A DNA stretch of 64,000 nucleotides from Candidatus Desulfofervidus auxilii (lineage in GTDB: Bacteria; Desulfobacterota; Desulfofervidia; Desulfofervidales; Desulfofervidaceae). The notes under the pieces were generated by a model. It saw nothing but the letters and a program-made list of their open reading frames with translations. It searched no databases and was not told the origin of the DNA. A program made the translations under genes and the position numbers. Below, piece by piece: positions 60,556 through 64,000 of this stretch; the first letter of the stretch is position 1; every line of letters starts with the position of its first letter. Location: NCBI RefSeq assembly GCF_001577525.1, contig NZ_CP013015.1, positions 663,909 through 727,908 on the forward strand. Reading direction: 5' to 3'.

Positions 60556-62049
60556 ATGAGAGACTTCTTACAGCAAATAAAAAAAATCTTTTTTTCCTTG
60601 TCTAAAACCAAAAGAATTATCTTTATTTCCCTGATAGGCACAACATTTTTGTGTTCTTTTCTTGTTTTTTTATGGATAAATAAGCCTAATTTAAAGATAC
60701 TTTATTCTAATCTAGACCCCGAAGATGCCAAAGCCATATTAGCTAAACTAAAGGAACAAAAAATACCTTATAAAATTTCTGGAAATACTATTTTGGTGCC
60801 TGAACAAAAGGTTTATGAATTGAGGCTAAGTATGGCTGGCAAGGGAGTTGTTAAAGGATTTGAATTATTTGATAATATTAAAATAGGTCAGACAGAATTT
60901 GCTCAAAAAATAAATTACGAAAGGGCGCTTCAGGGAGAACTGACAAGAACCATAGCTTATCTTCCTCAAGTAGAGGATGTTCGTGTGCATATTGTGAGAC
61001 CTGAAGAATCTTTATTTATTGAGGATCAAAAAAAGGCCACTGCTTCCATAATGCTCAAAATAAAACCAGGAATGACATTAAAACCTCAAGAAGTTAGAGG
61101 AATTGCATATCTTGTAGCTGGTGCAGTTGAGGGATTAGAACCAGAAAATATCACTATATTGGATAATTCTGGGAAGATTCTTTATTTAAAAAATACACAG
61201 GATGATATTGGACAATTAACTAATTCTCAACTGGAATATCAAAGGAATGTAGAGAAAAACTTAGAGAAAAAGATTGAGACTATGCTGAATAGGATAGTAG
61301 GAGTGGGAAAGGCTATAGCCCGTGTTCGTGCAGATATTGATTTTAAACAGATAAATACGGTTGAAGAAAACTATGACCCTTATAGTGCTGTGCCTAGAAG
61401 CAAAGTAGTTACAAAAGAGAGTTTAAAAGGAGAAACTCCTGTGCCTTTGGGAAAACCTGAGATAGAATATGAAGCTGAAAAAGTTAAAACAAACCGCTAT
61501 AACCCCCAGGCTATATCTCGGAATAGTGAGACGGTAAATTATGAAATTAATAAAGTAACAAATAGAATTATAGATAGTGTAGGAGAGATCAAGAAATTAT
61601 CCGTAGCAGTGGTGGTTGATGAAAAACAGATTAAAGGTACTGAAGAGATAGAAAAGATTAAGAATTTGGTAAAAGCAGCAGTAGGCTTTAATGAAGATAG
61701 GGGAGACCAGGTTGAGGTAACTAGTATAAATTTTGCTTTCCCAGAATGGGAAAAACTGCCTTCTATGAAAGGAGAAGGATTAAAAGAATATATAAAGAAG
61801 GGATACAAACCTTTAGTAGCCACAATATTTTTATTATTATTATTTTTATTTTTTATAAGACCTCTGGTCAAGTGGCTTACTACCACTCCTTTGTCGTTAG
61901 AAAAACCAAAGGAAATTCCTGTTGAAAAACCTATAGAGCTTGAAAAGATTAAAGAAACTGAAACCGATGAAGATATATACCAACTGGTTAAAAAGAAACC
62001 AGATAAATCTTTAGAGATTATTAAAGAGTGGTTAAAAGAAAGTGGATAG
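60556..62049 (+). CDS. fliF: flagellar MS-ring protein FliF
   Basis: The 497-residue protein forms the ring anchoring the flagellum in the inner membrane. The first membrane helix is at about residues 23-42, the ring-building domains follow (NLDPEDAKAILAKLKEQKIPY, then NYERALQGELTRTIAYLPQV), and the second helix is LVATIFLLLLFLFFIRPLV near 418. The cytoplasmic C-terminal helix that binds FliG is present (YQLVKKKPDKSLEIIKEWL). It is at the short end of the family range. The stop overlaps fliG. Confidence 0.95.
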   Translation: MRDFLQQIKKIFFSLSKTKRIIFISLIGTTFLCSFLVFLWINKPNLKILYSNLDPEDAKAILAKLKEQKIPYKISGNTILVPEQKVYELRLSMAGKGVVKGFELFDNIKIGQTEFAQKINYERALQGELTRTIAYLPQVEDVRVHIVRPEESLFIEDQKKATASIMLKIKPGMTLKPQEVRGIAYLVAGAVEGLEPENITILDNSGKILYLKNTQDDIGQLTNSQLEYQRNVEKNLEKKIETMLNRIVGVGKAIARVRADIDFKQINTVEENYDPYSAVPRSKVVTKESLKGETPVPLGKPEIEYEAEKVKTNRYNPQAISRNSETVNYEINKVTNRIIDSVGEIKKLSVAVVVDEKQIKGTEEIEKIKNLVKAAVGFNEDRGDQVEVTSINFAFPEWEKLPSMKGEGLKEYIKKGYKPLVATIFLLLLFLFFIRPLVKWLTTTPLSLEKPKEIPVEKPIELEKIKETETDEDIYQLVKKKPDKSLEIIKEWLKESG

Positions 62050-63031
62050 CGCTAAAGACAGAAAATTAAAGGGTCCAGAAAAGGCAGCTATCTTTCTATT
62101 CTCCTTGGGAGAAGAATTGGCAGCTCAATTTATTAAAGAACTTTCTCCAGAGGAGATAAAAAGGCTCTCAGATTATATGAAAAAAGTGGAAGTTTCTCCT
62201 GAGCTATTTAAAGAAGTTAATAAAGAAATTAAACAAAAACTCTCTTTGCCCATAGAAGGAAAGAATTTTATTAAAAATGTGATTTCAAAGGCTGTAGGAG
62301 AGAAGGAAGCAGAGTATATTTTAGGTAAAGAATCCGATTTTCTTAGAAAAATTAACGAGATAAATCCTGATATTTTGGTAAATTTTTTAAGGCACGAGAA
62401 TCCCCAGACCATTGCTTTTATTGTGTCAAATTTAAAGCCAGAAAACGCTTCCACAATACTGGCCAATCTTCCAAATGGTGTTAAGACTGAAGTAATTTTA
62501 AGGATGGCACAACTGGATACAGTTTCTGTTGATATTATAAAGAGTATTGATGAAGTATTGAAAGAAGAAATTTTTAAAAAGGAGGTTATTTCTGAGGTCC
62601 GCAAGGTGGGAGGTTTAGAAAAAGTAGCAGAGATATTAAATAGAGTTGAACACTCCACCCAACAGTCTATACTTGAAGAAATAGAAAAAACAAATCCTGA
62701 GTTGGCTTCAGAGATAAAGAAAAAGATGTTTGTTTTTGATGATTTAGTAAACATAGAAGATAGAGGAATGCAAATACTCCTCAAACACATAAAAATGGAG
62801 GATTTGGTCCTAGCTTTAAAGACTGCATCTGATGCTTTAAAGGATAAGATTTTTAAGAATGTATCTGAGCGAGTGTCAGAAATGATTAAAGAAGACCTAG
62901 AGATAATGGGAGCGGTTAGGTTGAGTGAGGTAGAGAAGGCTCAACAAACAATAATTGACACTGCTAAACTTTTGGAAAGTGAAGGAAAATTAGTAATTCC
63001 TAAAAAAGGAGAGGAGGAGGTATTTGTCTGA
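62042..63031 (+). CDS. fliG: flagellar motor switch protein FliG
   Basis: The 329-residue protein couples torque and switching. The GTG start overlaps the fliF stop. LKGPEKAAIFLFSLGEELAAQF is the N-terminal signature, HENPQTIAFIVSNLKPENAS the middle EHPQ-like motif (here ENPQ), and the C-terminal VFDDLVNIEDRGMQILLKHI carries the charged torque helix. Full length. Confidence 0.95.
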   Translation: MDSAKDRKLKGPEKAAIFLFSLGEELAAQFIKELSPEEIKRLSDYMKKVEVSPELFKEVNKEIKQKLSLPIEGKNFIKNVISKAVGEKEAEYILGKESDFLRKINEINPDILVNFLRHENPQTIAFIVSNLKPENASTILANLPNGVKTEVILRMAQLDTVSVDIIKSIDEVLKEEIFKKEVISEVRKVGGLEKVAEILNRVEHSTQQSILEEIEKTNPELASEIKKKMFVFDDLVNIEDRGMQILLKHIKMEDLVLALKTASDALKDKIFKNVSERVSEMIKEDLEIMGAVRLSEVEKAQQTIIDTAKLLESEGKLVIPKKGEEEVFV

Positions 63032-63680
63032 CCATATTAAACCCTTTATTCTCCCAGAGATTTCAAAAGACCGTTTATTTACACAAGATTCTTTTATTTT
63101 TAAACAAAAAAAACAAGAAATAGAATATCTTTTGGGAAAAGCAAGAAAAGAGGCCGAAATAATAAAAAAGAAGGCTTATGAAGAAGGATTTATTAGGGGT
63201 AAAAATGAGGGCTTAGAATTAGAAAAAAAGAGACTTTCTGAAATAGCTCATAACCTTATAAATGGATTGTCTGAGATAAATTACTTAAAGGAAAAAATGG
63301 TTAAGCAATTAGAAAAAAACATGATAATACTCATTAAGGAAATTTCTAAAAAAGTCATATTAAATGAAACTTTTACAAATAAAGAGATTGTAAAAAATCT
63401 TATTAAACAGGCACTGCAACAATTAATAGATAAAACTCATGTAGATATAAAGGTCAGTCCACAAGAATTTGAATATTTATTAAAATTTAAAAAAAATTTT
63501 TTGGAAGAAGTTGAAGGGTTAAAACACATAAATATTATTAAGGAAAAAAAAGTTAAACCAGGTGGTTTTATTATTGAAACAGATACTGAAATTTTAGATG
63601 GAAGAATAGAAAAAAGGTTAGAGAATATTTTTAAGGCCATAGAAGAGCAAAGCGAAATGATAAGGAATGAATCTAAATAA
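63024..63680 (+). CDS. fliH: flagellar export regulator FliH
   Basis: The 218-residue protein starts at a TTG with GGAGGAGG upstream and overlaps fliG by 8 bases. The N-terminal half is a coiled coil (EYLLGKARKEAEIIKKKAYEEGFIRGKNEG in part), and the C-terminal V-type-ATPase-E-like domain includes KEISKKVILNETFTNKE and VKPGGFIIETDTEILDG. It holds the FliI ATPase inactive until docking at the export gate. It overlaps fliI by 14 bases. Confidence 0.9.
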   Translation: MSDHIKPFILPEISKDRLFTQDSFIFKQKKQEIEYLLGKARKEAEIIKKKAYEEGFIRGKNEGLELEKKRLSEIAHNLINGLSEINYLKEKMVKQLEKNMIILIKEISKKVILNETFTNKEIVKNLIKQALQQLIDKTHVDIKVSPQEFEYLLKFKKNFLEEVEGLKHINIIKEKKVKPGGFIIETDTEILDGRIEKRLENIFKAIEEQSEMIRNESK

Positions 63681-64000
63681 ATATATAAAGGCCATCAATA
63701 ATGTTAATGTTATCAAGCCCTATGGAAAGGTAACTAGGGTGGTTGGGATAATGATAGAAGGCACATGCAGAAAGGTGCCCATTGGAAGCTTGTGTTATAT
63801 TGAGCCTCAAAAAAATGGGAAAAGGTTGTTAGCAGAGGTAGTGGGTTTTAATGACCTTAAAATATTCTTAATGCCTTTTGGAAATATGGATGGAATTGAG
63901 CCTGGGAGCTGGATTATACCTTTGGAACAAAAAGCAAGAGTAAGGGTAGGTAGTGATTTATTAGGTAGAGTAATTGACGGATTAGGAACTCCTATTGATG
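63667..64000 (+). CDS. fliI: flagellar export ATPase FliI (N-terminal part, cut by the window edge)
   Basis: The first 111 residues are visible. NVIKPYGKVTRVVGIMIEG is the N-terminal beta-barrel, and LLAEVVGFNDLKIFLMPFG and VRVGSDLLGRVIDGLGTPID are typical of FliI and related F1-type export ATPases just before the Walker A region. It energises unfolding and delivery of export substrates. It overlaps fliH. The rest lies beyond the window. Confidence 0.92.
   Translation, partial: MNLNKYIKAINNVNVIKPYGKVTRVVGIMIEGTCRKVPIGSLCYIEPQKNGKRLLAEVVGFNDLKIFLMPFGNMDGIEPGSWIIPLEQKARVRVGSDLLGRVIDGLGTPID

Noticed and set aside
1-64000. tRNA or rRNA genes
   Set aside because: No cloverleaf or rRNA segments were recognised by eye in the non-coding stretches; a covariance search would be needed to exclude them fully.

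Overview
The window is AT-rich bacterial DNA with a Gram-negative, flagellated, sulfate-reducer gene set. The first complete operon is a Qrc-type quinone reductase (multihaem cytochrome c, periplasmic molybdopterin-family protein, four-cluster ferredoxin, NrfD-like membrane subunit), a complex known mainly from sulfate-reducing Desulfobacterota. ADP-heptose synthesis (HldE), lipoprotein processing (Lgt, LspA) and flagellar genes in the FlrA/FlrB/FlrC style fit that group. A thermophilic, Desulfofervidus- or Thermodesulfobacteria-like organism is plausible but is not proven by this sequence.

Layout. 1-1.05 kb: the left part of an IS110-family insertion sequence, read leftward, with a predicted bridge RNA. 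It sits inside a small inverted-repeat element that has three other copies here (21.9, 52.0 and 52.6 kb). 1.1-6.0 kb: qrcABCD on the minus strand. 6.2-23 kb: mostly housekeeping genes (universal stress protein, HAD phosphatase, argG-argH, lipoprotein, ArnT-like transferase, DinG-like helicase, PAP2 phosphatase, exported nitroreductase, lspA-lgt-thiolase-like PP-loop enzyme, YjbQ, RadC, L,D-transpeptidase-like protein, DsbC-like protein, DUF3014 protein). 23.3-37.3 kb: a rightward surface-glycan cluster with HldE, UDP-xylose synthase, APS kinase, radical SAM enzyme, UDP-glucose dehydrogenase, methyltransferase, a 1066-residue sulfotransferase/radical SAM/TPR/methyltransferase fusion and a 1258-residue multi-glycosyltransferase. 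37.8-41.6 kb: a leftward pair, a GT2 and a GT-GT-methyltransferase fusion. 41.7-48.6 kb: a rightward run of CgeB-like and GT9 glycosyltransferases ending in two small helical proteins. 48.5-51.5 kb: fliS, fliD, fliC, leftward. 51.6-64 kb: a FlgN/FliT-like chaperone, two copies of the small mobile element around a small Cys-rich gene, then three flagellar regulators and flgB-flgC-fliE-fliF-fliG-fliH-fliI (the last cut by the window edge).

How it works together. Five sigma-54 promoters of nearly the same sequence (TTGGYATAATNNTTGCT, with one variant) precede hldE, the leftward GT-GT-methyltransferase operon, the receiver-less activator, the TPR-kinase-response regulator operon and flgB. Sigma-28 promoters precede fliC (two in tandem) and, divergently, the small chaperone gene. 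The sugar-nucleotide, PAPS and glycosyltransferase genes therefore look wired into flagellar assembly. The best reading is a flagellin (or co-regulated surface) glycosylation system whose glycan may carry heptose, xylose or glucuronate, sulfate, methyl groups and a radical-SAM-installed change. The fusion proteins in this system, and the IS110 bridge RNA whose guide segments match its own insertion site, are the two most notable contents.
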